From an uncultured Oscillospiraceae bacterium (lineage in GTDB: Bacteria > Bacillota > Clostridia > Oscillospirales > Oscillospiraceae): a stretch of DNA of 60,599 bases. This document shows, in pieces, positions 32,779-41,535 of the stretch. The position numbers were made by a program, and so were the translations under genes. The DNA lies in NCBI GenBank assembly GCA_910577525.1, contig CAJTLI010000016.1, forward strand, positions 1-60,599, given 5' to 3'. The notes below the pieces were generated by a model, which was given only the letters and a program-made list of their open reading frames with translations, did no database searches and was not told the origin of the DNA. Every line of letters begins with the position of its first letter. Position 1 is the stretch's first letter.

Positions 32779-32838
32779 AACGCGATTTCCTCTCTATCCT
32801 TAATGCCTGTATTCACGGCGGGCCCCCCGGGGCGCAGG

Positions 32839-34572
32839 TCACATCACAACAATCTCCCCGCACACCATTTTGGCCACGCACTGCCGCTCCTCATGGCGCA
32901 GGCGGACCATCTCGTCGCCGATGTTGATCTCCGTCCCCGCGTAGACCACGCCGCACTCCAGCCGGCCCTCCTCCAGGCGGTCTTTGAGCTCTTCCTCAAT
33001 CTCCACCAGGTCCGCCTCCAGCAGCTGGAGGCGCAGCTCCGCGGTGTTCACTTTGATGCGGATCTTGCTGAGCAGACTGGTCTTTACCGGGCTGTCCAGC
33101 TGGCATTCCAGCCGCTCCCTCTCCATCTCCAGCTCCCGCAGCTCCTTGCGCACCAGCTCCCGCTCGAAGCTGGTGCAGGGCAGACCGCCCAGGGTGATGG
33201 AGGTCCGGCACTCCGACTTCGCCCCCACCACGGAGGCGCTCACCTTCTCGGCAGCCCAGACCTTTCCGCCCATGATGGTGCCCCGGCCAGAGCGGACCAG
33301 CACCTCTCCGTCACAATAGATGCGGCCGTTGATGATGGCGTCGGTCTGGAGATTTCCCCGGACATAGATAATGGCGTTCTCAATATATTTGGAGAATATG
33401 CACCGCTGAGAGCGAACGGTGGTGGTGCCGTCCCCCAGAATGCCCTTGACCACGGTGAGGTCCCCCCCCGCCTCCACAGTGCTGCCCGCCTCGATGGCGC
33501 CGCCCACCCAGATACTGCCCATGGCCCGGACGGTGAAGCCGGTGAGCACGTCGCCCTTGATGTTCACGTCCCCCAGGAATTTGATATTCCCGGTGGAAAA
33601 ATCCACGTCCCCGTTGACCTCCATCACCGGCTTGACCTGAAAACTGCGGCCGCTGAACTCCACATGGCCGGAGGCGGCGGCTACCAGGATATCCCCGTCT
33701 TCGCTGATCTCGGTGTTGCGCCCTTGGGGCAGTGGGACGGCCTTGCCGCTTTTGGCGGGGATCTCCTGATCCAGCACCGTCCGGCCCGGCTCACCCTCGG
33801 TGGGGCGGATCAGGCGGCAGATCTCCTCGCCCTCCTTTACGTTGTGGATCAGGTTCAGGGCGGTATAGTCCACCTGGTCGAACTCGTCCACCTCCAGCAC
33901 CCGCTCCACCACCCGGGGAAAGCGGTCCACGATGTTGCCATTCTTCCCGTCGAAGGCAGGCTTGCCCCGGGCGATCAAAAACAGGCTGAAATACCGGCCC
34001 TCGTCACGGGACAACCGGTCCACCAGCCGCTGGTCCACTCCAAAGGCGATGCCCTGGACCTTCAGGGCGTCCAGCAGCATACCTCGGGACAGCTCCTTGC
34101 CCTGGCCCACGGGGGCGAACACCAGCAGCCACGCGCACAGCTTGTCGGCTGAGATGAAAAACCAGGGCAGAGCGTCCAGGCCGGCGGGCTGCTCTTCCCC
34201 GCCCTCTCCATCCCGCTTCCGCCGGTTTCCATCGCCCTTGGCCGCCTTCAACCGGGCGGCGCAGGCCGTTCTCAGGGCGGTCTGGAGCCGCCCCTTCTCC
34301 CGCTTGACCACCGCCTCCGGCAGTACCCCCGCCTCATCCATGTTCAGCCAGGGCGCGGGCAGGCGGCCCGCCTCTTTCCGGCGCAGGCTGTAAAGCTGCT
34401 GGAGCGGATGGTCCCCGGACAGCTTCACCAGGGCCAGATTTTCCGGGGGAAACGGGGAGGCCGCCTCTCCCTCCGGCTCGGCCTGCTCCGGCTTGGCCTG
34501 AGGGGCTCCCTCCGCTGCCTGCTCCTCTTTTGCGCCGAACAGAATGGACGCAAGTTTCTCCTTGATCGACAT
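32839..34572 (-). CDS. FapA (DUF342) polymerisation-type protein
   Basis: 577 aa. The N-terminal part is charged and low-complexity (KEEQAAEGAPQ..., about 10-60). The DUF342 core spans about 100-520: beta-helix-like repeats seen as VNGDVDFSTGNIKFLGDVNIKGDVLTGF and GSIWVGGAIEAGSTVEAGGDL, then SASVVGAKSECRTSITLGG, and an alpha-helical coiled coil (ELRELEMERERLECQL). FapA-type proteins form beta-helical assemblies and are linked to surface attachment, flagella/pili and c-di-GMP signalling. The ATG at 34572 follows GGAGG. It is next to a receiver gene, a degenerate GGDEF and a V4R sensor, so probably part of one regulatory pathway. Confidence 0.8.
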   Translation of the reverse strand: MSIKEKLASILFGAKEEQAAEGAPQAKPEQAEPEGEAASPFPPENLALVKLSGDHPLQQLYSLRRKEAGRLPAPWLNMDEAGVLPEAVVKREKGRLQTALRTACAARLKAAKGDGNRRKRDGEGGEEQPAGLDALPWFFISADKLCAWLLVFAPVGQGKELSRGMLLDALKVQGIAFGVDQRLVDRLSRDEGRYFSLFLIARGKPAFDGKNGNIVDRFPRVVERVLEVDEFDQVDYTALNLIHNVKEGEEICRLIRPTEGEPGRTVLDQEIPAKSGKAVPLPQGRNTEISEDGDILVAAASGHVEFSGRSFQVKPVMEVNGDVDFSTGNIKFLGDVNIKGDVLTGFTVRAMGSIWVGGAIEAGSTVEAGGDLTVVKGILGDGTTTVRSQRCIFSKYIENAIIYVRGNLQTDAIINGRIYCDGEVLVRSGRGTIMGGKVWAAEKVSASVVGAKSECRTSITLGGLPCTSFERELVRKELRELEMERERLECQLDSPVKTSLLSKIRIKVNTAELRLQLLEADLVEIEEELKDRLEEGRLECGVVYAGTEINIGDEMVRLRHEERQCVAKMVCGEIVVM

Positions 34573-34620
34573 GCCACAGCGCCTCCCTTCCAAGTGCTGG
34601 TATCTTGTGTCTCTGCTGTA

Positions 34621-34783
34621 AAGGAAGGACTGATTCAATCGGCAAGAGCGATTCGCGCGAGATTTTTTGCCGCAGCGAGGCGGGATTTCGCCGAAATAAT
34701 TGTGTTTATTTCAAGAAATCGCAACGAAGTTGTGGCAAAAAAGATCCGCAAAGCGCCGCAGGCGCATTGAATCAGTGCTTCCT
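34621..34783. repeat. MITE-like inverted-repeat element, copy B
   Basis: Reverse orientation of copy A (3929-4096), nearly identical throughout, with ends AAGGAAGGACTGATTCAAT and ATTGAATCAGTGCTTCCT. It lies between fapA and purD, in the intergenic space only. It has no coding capacity. Confidence 0.85.
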
Positions 34784-34800
34784 AAAGTCTATTTAGGCGC

Positions 34801-36060
34801 TCAGAACGCCTGCCCAATGTCGGTGCGGAAGTGCATGTCCTGGAAGGCGATGGGCCCGGCGGCGGCGTAGGCGTTGGCGATGGCCCGCTCCAGGGTGTCC
34901 CCCAGGGCGGTGACGCCCAGTACCCGCCCGCCGTTGGTCAGATATTCGCCGTTTTCGCCCAATTTGGTGCCCGCGTGGAACACGACGGCGGATTTCTCCG
35001 CCTCCTCCAGCCCGGAGATGGGATAGCCTTTTTTGTAGTCCAGGGGATAGCCCCCGGAGGCCAGCACCAGGCAGCAGGCGGCCCCGTCCTTCCACCGGAT
35101 ATCCGATTGGTCCAAGGTCCCCTCCCGGCAGGCGGTGAAGATATCCATCAAATCGCTGTCCAGCAGGGACAGCACCGCCTGGCACTCCGGGTCGCCGAAC
35201 CGGGCGTTGTACTCCACCACCTTCGGCCCCTCCGGGGTGAGCATCAGGCCGAAGTAAAGCACGCCGCAGAAGGGCCGTCCCTCCGCCTTCAGCGCCGCCA
35301 CGGTGGGCTGGAAGATCTCCTCCATGCACCGGGCCGCGATCTCCGGCGTGTACTGGGACGGGGGCGCAATGGCCCCCATGCCGCCGGTGTTGGGGCCCCG
35401 GTTGCCGTCGTAGGCCCGCTTGTGGTCCTGGCTGGACACCATGGGCCGGACATGCTCCCCGTCGGCGAAGGCCAGTACGGTGATCTCCGGTCCGGTCATG
35501 CACTCCTCGATGACTATCGTGGAGCCGCTCTCGCCGAATTTTTTGTCCTCCATCATCTCCCGGGCGGCGGTCTTGGCCTCCTCCACCGTGGCGGCCACCA
35601 CCACCCCCTTGCCCAGGGCCAGGCCGTCCGCCTTCACCACAATGGGCGCGCCCTGCTCCTCAATGTAGGCCAGGGCCCTGTCCAGCTCCGAAAACGTCTC
35701 ATATTTGGCGGTGGGGATATGGTACTTCTTCATCAGTTCCTTGGAGAACGCCTTGCTGGCCTCCACGATGGCGGCGTTCTTCCGGGGCCCAAAGGCGGGG
35801 ATGCCCGCCGCCTCCAGGGCGTCCACCATGCCCAGGGCCAGGGGGTCGTCCGGGGCCACCACCACGAAGTCCATGGCGTTTTCCCTGGCCCACGCCACCA
35901 TACCGTCCACGTCGGTGGCCTTGATGTCCACACAGGCGGCGATCCCGGCGATGCCCGCGTTGCCGGGGGCGCAAAACAGCGCGGTGACCTTGGGCGACTG
36001 TCTCAATTTCCAGCAGATGGCGTGCTCCCGGCCGCCTGATCCAACCACTAAAACCTTCAT
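34801..36060 (-). CDS. purD: Phosphoribosylamine-glycine ligase
   Basis: A 419-aa ATP-grasp enzyme for the second step of purine synthesis (PRA + glycine to GAR). The N-terminal dinucleotide-like fold begins KVLVVGSGGREHAICWKL. The ATP-grasp core has GAPIVVKADGLALGKGVVVA and IVIEECMTGPEITVLAF, then GGMGAIAPP and the FGDPECQAVL metal-binding site. Full length. It is the last gene of the pur operon, 179 nt after purH, with dispersed repeats between, so its expression may depend on readthrough. The start at 36060 has GAGGG 6 nt upstream. Confidence 0.95.
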   Translation of the reverse strand: MKVLVVGSGGREHAICWKLRQSPKVTALFCAPGNAGIAGIAACVDIKATDVDGMVAWARENAMDFVVVAPDDPLALGMVDALEAAGIPAFGPRKNAAIVEASKAFSKELMKKYHIPTAKYETFSELDRALAYIEEQGAPIVVKADGLALGKGVVVAATVEEAKTAAREMMEDKKFGESGSTIVIEECMTGPEITVLAFADGEHVRPMVSSQDHKRAYDGNRGPNTGGMGAIAPPSQYTPEIAARCMEEIFQPTVAALKAEGRPFCGVLYFGLMLTPEGPKVVEYNARFGDPECQAVLSLLDSDLMDIFTACREGTLDQSDIRWKDGAACCLVLASGGYPLDYKKGYPISGLEEAEKSAVVFHAGTKLGENGEYLTNGGRVLGVTALGDTLERAIANAYAAAGPIAFQDMHFRTDIGQAF

Positions 36061-36089
36061 AGAAACCCTCCATATCACAAGAGATGAAG

Positions 36090-36238
36090 TCTAAAAGTTC
36101 TTTTATCTTGCTTCTTTGTTGTCACGCTTCGAAGCGGCCAGGACGTTCGGTCGCGTTCACTCCGACTCAAGCTCCCTTACTGTCCGCTTCTCCGCACTTC
36201 TCTTTTTTCTTTCAAGAAAAAGAAGCAGGCCCTTGACC
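36090..36238. repeat. Intergenic dispersed repeats between purH and purD
   Basis: Two repeated blocks. 36119-36198 (CACGCTTCGAAGCGGCCAGG ... CTGTCCGCTTCTCCGCACTTCT) has a longer diverged version at 52482-52614. 36193-36225 carries the TTTTTTCTTTCAAGAAAAAG palindrome seen at 14359 and 57557. No ORF. Confidence 0.7.
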
Positions 36239-37414
36239 TTAATGATGGAACAGCCGGATACCGGTAAACGCCATCACCATATTATGCTTGTCGGCGGTGG
36301 CGATGACATGGTCGTCCCGGATGGAGCCGCCGGGCTGGGCGATATACTTCACGCCGGACTTGAAGGCCCGCTCCACGTTGTCGCCGAAGGGGAAGAAGGC
36401 GTCGGAGCCCACCGTCACCCCGGACTGCCTGGCGATCCAATCCTTCTTCTCCGCCTCGGTGAGTACCTCCGGGCGCACCTTGAAGGTGTTCTGCCACACG
36501 CCCTCGGCCAGCACGTCGTCGTGCTCGTCGGAGAGGTAGATGTCGATGGCGTTGTCCCGGTCGGGGCGGCGGATGCCGTCCACGAATTGCAGGTCCAGCA
36601 CCTTGGGGTGCTGGCGCAGCCACCAGGTGTCCGCCTTGCTGCCCGCCAGCCGGGTGCAGTGGATGCGGCTCTGCTGGCCCGCCCCCACGCCGAGGGTCTG
36701 TCCGTCCTTCACGTAGCACACCGAGTTGGACTGGGTGTATTTCAGGGTGATGAGGGAGAGGAGCATGTCGTGCTTGGCCCCCTCGGGCAGGTCCTTGTTC
36801 CGGGTGACGATGTTTTCCAGCATTCTCTCGTCAATAGCCAGGTCGTTGTAGCCCTGCTCAAAGACAATGCCGAAGATGCTCCGCCGCTCCACGGGGGCGG
36901 GGACATAGTCCGGGTCGATCTTCACCACGTTGTAGCCGCCCTTGCGCTTGGTTTTCAGGATGGCCAGCGCCTCCTCGGTGTAGTCCGGGGCGATGACGCC
37001 GTCGGAAACCTCCAGGGCCAGATAGCGGGCGGTGTCCCCGTCGCAGGGCTCGGACAGCGCCGCCCAGTCGCCGTAGGAGCACAGCCGGTCGGCCCCGCGG
37101 GCGCGGATATAGGCGCAGGCGATGGGGGACAGGTCCCCCTCCGGGGCGAAATAGATTTTACGTTCCACCTCGGACAGGGGCAGGCCCAGGGCGGCCCCGG
37201 CGGGGGAGACGTGCTTGAAGGAGGCGGCGGCGGGCAGGCCGGTGGCCTGTTTCAGCGCCTTCACCAGCTGCCAGGAGTTCAGCGCGTCCATGAAGTTGAT
37301 ATACCCCGGCTTGCCGTTGAGCACCTCCAGGGGCAGGTCCTTGTCCCCCTTCATAATGATGCGGGCGGGCTTCTGGTTGGGGTTGCAGCCGTATTTCAGT
37401 TCCAGTTCGGTCAT
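36239..37414 (-). CDS. purH: AICAR transformylase-type PurH without the IMP cyclohydrolase domain
   Basis: A 391-aa protein that corresponds to the AICARFT part of bifunctional PurH only: LKYGCNPNQKPARI, NFMDALNSWQLVKAL, ASFKHVSPAGAALG (the catalytic Lys-His pair) and LITLKYTQSNSVCYVKDGQTLGVGAGQQSR. The N-terminal MGS-like cyclohydrolase domain is absent; a separate PurO-type cyclohydrolase is encoded upstream in the same operon. It transfers a formyl group from 10-formyl-THF to AICAR. The ATG at 37414 lies inside the overlap with the 58-aa membrane protein gene (the two share a few bases around the stop). Confidence 0.9.
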   Translation of the reverse strand: MTELELKYGCNPNQKPARIIMKGDKDLPLEVLNGKPGYINFMDALNSWQLVKALKQATGLPAAASFKHVSPAGAALGLPLSEVERKIYFAPEGDLSPIACAYIRARGADRLCSYGDWAALSEPCDGDTARYLALEVSDGVIAPDYTEEALAILKTKRKGGYNVVKIDPDYVPAPVERRSIFGIVFEQGYNDLAIDERMLENIVTRNKDLPEGAKHDMLLSLITLKYTQSNSVCYVKDGQTLGVGAGQQSRIHCTRLAGSKADTWWLRQHPKVLDLQFVDGIRRPDRDNAIDIYLSDEHDDVLAEGVWQNTFKVRPEVLTEAEKKDWIARQSGVTVGSDAFFPFGDNVERAFKSGVKYIAQPGGSIRDDHVIATADKHNMVMAFTGIRLFHH

Positions 37415-37415
37415 A

Positions 37416-37592
37416 TCAGGAATCTCCTTCCTTGTTATTGATCGCGTGTAAAATGCAGAAACCCAGGGCCAAGATGGGAAAGAGCACTCTGAGGCATAGG
37501 TAGCCCGTGTCTGGATAAAAAGGGAGATTTGCGTCTAAAAAGAATCCGATAAACCACGCCGCCAAGGTGGCGAGAATCGCTTTCCGATACAT
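37416..37592 (-). CDS. Small membrane protein (58 aa) inside the pur operon
   Basis: Minus-strand frame beginning MYRKAILATLAAWFIGFFLD and ending NNKEGDS, with two predicted transmembrane helices (about residues 5-19 and 33-52) separated by ANLPFYPDTGY. It starts 7 nt after the purO stop and its TGA overlaps the start region of purH, leaving no spare sequence, which supports real translation. No strong SD; coupling to purO is likely. I do not recognise a family. It was below the usual size cut-off for gene calling. Confidence 0.6.
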   Translation of the reverse strand: MYRKAILATLAAWFIGFFLDANLPFYPDTGYLCLRVLFPILALGFCILHAINNKEGDS

Positions 37593-37598
37593 ACCGCT

Positions 37599-38303
37599 TT
37601 ACCAGTGCTTGTTGATGATGGAGGTCTCGTCGTCCCCGGTCTCCAGATCGATATACCGCACGAACAGGGACACCTTGTTGTCCTCGTTCAGCGCCAGCCA
37701 CAGGTCCCCCGCCAGAGTTTCCGCGTCGGGAGCGGTGATAGACACCATCCGGGGCTCCCCCATGAAGGAGGGCAGGGGGTTTCCGTCGCTCTCATAGGTG
37801 TGGATGAAGTGGCCCGTCCCCGCCTTTGGGGCGTCGTACTCAAAAAAGTACCGGCAGGCGCAGGAGGGGTCGCCGTCCAGGCTCTTGAGGATGGACAGAT
37901 TGTAGGCCCCGTTGGGCTTCACCACCCCGGAGATGCGGGGAGTATAGTTGGGGGGGTCGGGCTCAAAGGTGCGGGTGTTCAGGGCGTGGCGGTAGCAGTG
38001 GCCCGCCAGAATGTTGTCCCGGATGGTGTCGGTCTGGTCGCCGTTGGTCACGATGGTCAGGCCGTTGTCCATGCGGCGCACGGGATGGTAGATGATGAGG
38101 GAGGGGTCGGTCATTTTGGACTCGTCGAAGGCCCGGGTGCGGATGCCGTCCTCCGTCTCCTCAAAGACTCGGTTGCGGCTGTTCTCGCTGCGGCCCATGA
38201 TGAAGTAGGCGATCACGGCGTTCTTGCCGTCGGCGGAGCGGCCCAGCATGACGCCCCGGCCGGGGTAGGGGTTGGCTTGCAGATACTCGATCATGTCGGT
38301 CAT
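37599..38303 (-). CDS. purO: IMP cyclohydrolase, PurO-like
   Basis: A 234-aa protein of the archaeal-type IMP cyclohydrolase family found also in Clostridia: NPYPGRGVMLGRSADGKNAVIAYFIMGRSENSRNR at the N-terminus (Ntn-hydrolase-like fold), then IIYHPVRRMDNGLTIVTNGDQTD, TPRISGV and YNLSILKS. It closes FAICAR to IMP. Its ATG overlaps the purN stop (ATGA), indicating coupling. It replaces the cyclohydrolase domain missing from purH. Full length, no anomalies. Confidence 0.88.
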   Translation of the reverse strand: MTDMIEYLQANPYPGRGVMLGRSADGKNAVIAYFIMGRSENSRNRVFEETEDGIRTRAFDESKMTDPSLIIYHPVRRMDNGLTIVTNGDQTDTIRDNILAGHCYRHALNTRTFEPDPPNYTPRISGVVKPNGAYNLSILKSLDGDPSCACRYFFEYDAPKAGTGHFIHTYESDGNPLPSFMGEPRMVSITAPDAETLAGDLWLALNEDNKVSLFVRYIDLETGDDETSIINKHW

Positions 38304-38962
38304 TGCAGACACTCCTTTGAAAGATGTAACGGCTTCAAGATCCGGACGGTCCGGCCCTCCACTTTTAAGCGCCCCTGGCAGAACAGGGACACCGCCCGGG
38401 GCAGGAGAACCCACTCCGCCTGCTCCATGATCCGGCGCTGGAGGGTCTCCGGGGTGTCGTTCTCCCGGACCTCCACCGCCCTCTGGAGGACGATGGGCCC
38501 GCCGTCGCACTCCTCGCTGACGAAGTGGACGGTGGCGCCGGACAGCTTGACGCCGTATTCCAGCGCCTTTTCGTGGACGCGGAGGCCGTAGTACCCCTCC
38601 CCGCAGAAGGAGGGGATGAGGGCGGGGTGGACGTTCAGAATGGCGTTGGGGTAGGCCCGCACCATCTCCTCCGTGAGGATGACCATAAAGCCCGCCAGCA
38701 CCACAAGGTCGATGTTCAGCTCCTTTAGCTTGTCCACCAGGGCCGCGGTCATGGCCCGGCTGTCCGGGTAATCCTTTCGGGCCACCACATAGCCGGGGAT
38801 GCCCGCCCGGCGGGCCCGCTCCAGGGCGAACACCCCGGGCTTGGAGGCGATGACGGCGGCGATGCGGCCGTTGATGATGTCCCCCCGCTCCTGGGCGTCG
38901 ATGAGGGCCTGGAGATTGGTGCCCCCGCCGGACACCAGCACGGCGACGCGCTTGACGCTCAT
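38300..38962 (-). CDS. purN: Phosphoribosylglycinamide formyltransferase
   Basis: 220 aa. RVAVLVSGGGTNLQALIDA binds substrate; the catalytic Asn-His-Asp set is recognisable in NAILNVHPALIPSF (Asn, His) and FVSEECDGGPIV (Asp). It formylates GAR with 10-formyl-THF. It overlaps purM by 4 nt at its start and purO by 4 nt at its stop. The tail after about residue 195 is slightly longer than in E. coli PurN, typical of Clostridia. Confidence 0.93.
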   Translation of the reverse strand: MSVKRVAVLVSGGGTNLQALIDAQERGDIINGRIAAVIASKPGVFALERARRAGIPGYVVARKDYPDSRAMTAALVDKLKELNIDLVVLAGFMVILTEEMVRAYPNAILNVHPALIPSFCGEGYYGLRVHEKALEYGVKLSGATVHFVSEECDGGPIVLQRAVEVRENDTPETLQRRIMEQAEWVLLPRAVSLFCQGRLKVEGRTVRILKPLHLSKECLQ

Positions 38963-40002
38963 AACAGCTCCACGCCCCCGTCTCCGGCGGCTGCCTCGCC
39001 GATGGCGAAGGCCTCCTCCCCCGCCTCGCGAAGCAGGTCCAGGGCCCGGTCCGCCTGGGCGCTGGGCACCGCCAGCACCATGCCGATGCCCATGTTGAAG
39101 GTATTGTACATATCCCGCTCCGGGATGTTCCCCAGCCGCTGGATCAGGCGGAAGACCGGCGGGCAGGGGAAGGCGCTCAGCTCGATGTTTGCGGTGAGGC
39201 CGGGCCTCATCATCCGGGGCACGTTCTCATAGAAGCCGCCGCCGGTGATGTGGCTGACGGCGTGGATGTCCACCCCCGCCGCCAGCAGTCCCTTGACCGC
39301 CCTGACGTAGATTTTGGTGGGGGTGAGCAGGGTTTCCCCCAGCCCCTTCCCGCCCAGCTCGTCCACGGGCGTGTGCAGGTCGGCGTGCTCCAGGTGGAGC
39401 ACCTTGCGCACCAGGGAGAAGCCGTTGGAGTGAACGCCGGAGGAGGCCAGACCGATCAGCGCGTCCCCCCGGGCCAGCCTTTGGCCGTCGATGATCTTCT
39501 CCCCGTCCACAAGCCCTACGGAGAACCCGGCCAGATCGTACTCGTCCGCCGGATAGAAGCCGGGCATTTCGGCGGTCTCGCCCCCCACCAGGGCGCACTG
39601 GGCCTGACGGCACCCCTCGGTGACGCCCGCCACGATCTGGGCGATGCGGCCCGGCTCGTTTTTGCCGCAGGCGATGTAGTCCAGGAAGAACAGGGGGGCC
39701 GCCCCGCCGCAGATGATGTCGTTGACGCACATGGCCACGCAGTCGATGCCCACGGTGTCGTGCTTGTCCATCAGGAAGGCCAGCTTCAGCTTGGTGCCCA
39801 CGCCGTCGGTGCCGGACACCAGCACGGGCTTTTTCATCCCCGCCAGATCGGGGGCGAACATGCCGCCGAAGCCCCCCAGCGTGCCCATCACCCCGGGGAT
39901 ATAGGTGGACTCCACCATGGGCTTGATGCGGCGCACCGCCTCATAGCCGGCGGTGACATCCACCCCGGCGGCGGCGTAGGATTCAGAATGGGATTGATTC
40001 AT
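38959..40002 (-). CDS. purM: Phosphoribosylformylglycinamidine cyclo-ligase (AIR synthetase)
   Basis: A 347-aa protein of the PurM/PurL ATPase fold: SYAAAGVDVTAGYEAVRRIKPMV, the VLVSGTDGVGTKLKLAF nucleotide-binding loop, CVNDIICGGAAPLFFLDY, CALVGGETAEMPGFY, and HITGGGFYENVPRM. It closes FGAM to AIR. The ATG at 40002 sits just after a REP-like repeat. Coupled to purN by overlap. Note that purL (FGAM synthase) and purQ/S are not in this operon within the window. Confidence 0.95.
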   Translation of the reverse strand: MNQSHSESYAAAGVDVTAGYEAVRRIKPMVESTYIPGVMGTLGGFGGMFAPDLAGMKKPVLVSGTDGVGTKLKLAFLMDKHDTVGIDCVAMCVNDIICGGAAPLFFLDYIACGKNEPGRIAQIVAGVTEGCRQAQCALVGGETAEMPGFYPADEYDLAGFSVGLVDGEKIIDGQRLARGDALIGLASSGVHSNGFSLVRKVLHLEHADLHTPVDELGGKGLGETLLTPTKIYVRAVKGLLAAGVDIHAVSHITGGGFYENVPRMMRPGLTANIELSAFPCPPVFRLIQRLGNIPERDMYNTFNMGIGMVLAVPSAQADRALDLLREAGEEAFAIGEAAAGDGGVELL

Positions 40003-40029
40003 TGTGTTCCTCACGCTCCCTTTGTTTGG

Positions 40030-40105
40030 TGTAGGGGCGCACATCGTGCGCCCGCTTTCTGAGTCGTGGATGAGGGATTGGCGGGCGCACAATGTGCGCC
40101 CCTAC
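40030..40105. repeat. REP-like palindromic repeat, GGGCGCACANTGTGCGCCC family, copy 2
   Basis: TGTAGGGGCGCACATCGTGCGCCC at the left; GGGCGCACAATGTGCGCCCCTAC at the right. Between purF and purM. Confidence 0.85.
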
Positions 40106-40110
40106 GGGGG

Positions 40111-41532
40111 TCATTCCTTTCCGGTCCAGCAGTAGGTGCAGATTTTATCCTTATCGATGCCGATGGCCTCCAGCAGCCCGTCCAGGGACTGGTAGCCCAG
40201 GGAGTCAAAGCCCAGCTTTTCGCAGATGGACTTTAACAGGCACCGGCCCCGCTGGGTGGACGAGTCGGCGTACTCCTCCAGATGCCTCTGCCCCTCGTCC
40301 CCCTCCAGCTCCTGGACGATACGCCGGGCCAGCAGCTCCATGTTGGAATTGCTCCGGGAGAAGTTCAAGTATTTGCAGCCGTACATGATGGGAGGGCAGG
40401 CGGAGCGCATATGGACCTCCTTGGCCCCCGCGCCGTAGAGGAAGTCCACCGTCTCCCGCAGCTGGGTGCCCCGGACGATGGAGTCGTCCACAAAGAGCAG
40501 CTTCCGGCCCTGAATCAGCTCGGGGACGGGGATCTGCTTCATCTTGGCCACCTGGTTGCGCACCTCCTGAGAGGCGGGCATGAAGGACCGGGGCCAGGTG
40601 GGAGTGTACTTCACAAAGGGCCGGGCGAAGGGCTTGCCGCTGGCGTTGGCGTAGCCGATGGCGTGGGGCACGCCGGAGTCCGGCACCCCCGCCACCCAGT
40701 CCACGTCGGGCAGAGACCCCTTCTCCTTTTCCGTCTGGGCCATGATCTCGCCGTTCCGGCAGCGCATGACCTCCACGTTCATGCCCTCGTAGTTGGAGTT
40801 GGGGTAGCCGTAATAGGTCCACAAAAAGGCGCAGATGCGCATTTTGTCCCCGGCGGGGGCCAGGGTCTCCCACCCCTCCGCCGTCACCCGGACGATCTCG
40901 CCGGGGCCCAGCTCGTAGGCGTTCTCATAGTCCAGCTTGGTGCAGGCGAAGGATTCGAAGGATACGCAGCAGCCCTCGCTGTTCTGGCCGATGAGCACCG
41001 GCAGGCGGCCCAGCCGGTCCCGGGCGGCCACGATGCCGTCGGGGGTGAGGATAAGGATGGTGGACGAGCCGTCGATGACCTGCTGGGCGTATTGGATGCC
41101 CTCCACCAGGGTGTCCTTTTGGTTAATGAGGGCGGCGGTGAGCTCGGTGGAGTTCACCTTACCGGAGCTCATGGCCATAAACTGTCTGGCGTGGCCGTCG
41201 AAGTAGTCCGCCACCAGCTCCTCCGCGTTGTTGATGATGCCCACGGTGGAGATGGCGTACACCCCCAGGTGGGAGCGCACCAGCAGGGGCTGGGGGTCGG
41301 TGTCGCTGATGCAGCCGATGCCGGAGGCGCCGTGGAACTCCTGAAGGTCCTTCTCGAACTTGGTCCGGAAGGGGGTGTTCTCGATGGAGTGGATCTGCCG
41401 CTGGAAGCCGTCCTCTTTGTCGTAGATAATCATGCCGCCCCGGCGGGTGCCCAGGTGGGAGTGGTAGTCCACGCCGAAAAAGATGTCGAGGGTGACATCG
41501 CGCTTGGAGATTGCGCCGAAAAATCCGCCCAT
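40111..41532 (-). CDS. purF: Amidophosphoribosyltransferase-like PurF lacking the N-terminal catalytic Cys
   Basis: A 473-aa protein. The glutaminase-type N-terminal domain (FFGVDYHSHLGTRRGGM, GCISDTDPQPLLVRSHLG, FESFACTKLDYENAYELGPGE) is followed by a phosphoribosyltransferase domain with KLLFVDDSIVRGTQLRETV (PRPP site), and a C-terminal CTYCWTGKE tail. In PurF the first residue after Met is the Cys nucleophile (MCGI); here the start reads MGGFFG, without Cys, Ser or Thr. The glutamine half-reaction should therefore fail and the enzyme may use ammonia or a partner, fitting in an organism that makes NH3 from purines. Start confirmed by the tight gap to purC. Confidence 0.88.
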   Translation of the reverse strand: MGGFFGAISKRDVTLDIFFGVDYHSHLGTRRGGMIIYDKEDGFQRQIHSIENTPFRTKFEKDLQEFHGASGIGCISDTDPQPLLVRSHLGVYAISTVGIINNAEELVADYFDGHARQFMAMSSGKVNSTELTAALINQKDTLVEGIQYAQQVIDGSSTILILTPDGIVAARDRLGRLPVLIGQNSEGCCVSFESFACTKLDYENAYELGPGEIVRVTAEGWETLAPAGDKMRICAFLWTYYGYPNSNYEGMNVEVMRCRNGEIMAQTEKEKGSLPDVDWVAGVPDSGVPHAIGYANASGKPFARPFVKYTPTWPRSFMPASQEVRNQVAKMKQIPVPELIQGRKLLFVDDSIVRGTQLRETVDFLYGAGAKEVHMRSACPPIMYGCKYLNFSRSNSNMELLARRIVQELEGDEGQRHLEEYADSSTQRGRCLLKSICEKLGFDSLGYQSLDGLLEAIGIDKDKICTYCWTGKE

Positions 41533-41535
41533 CGC

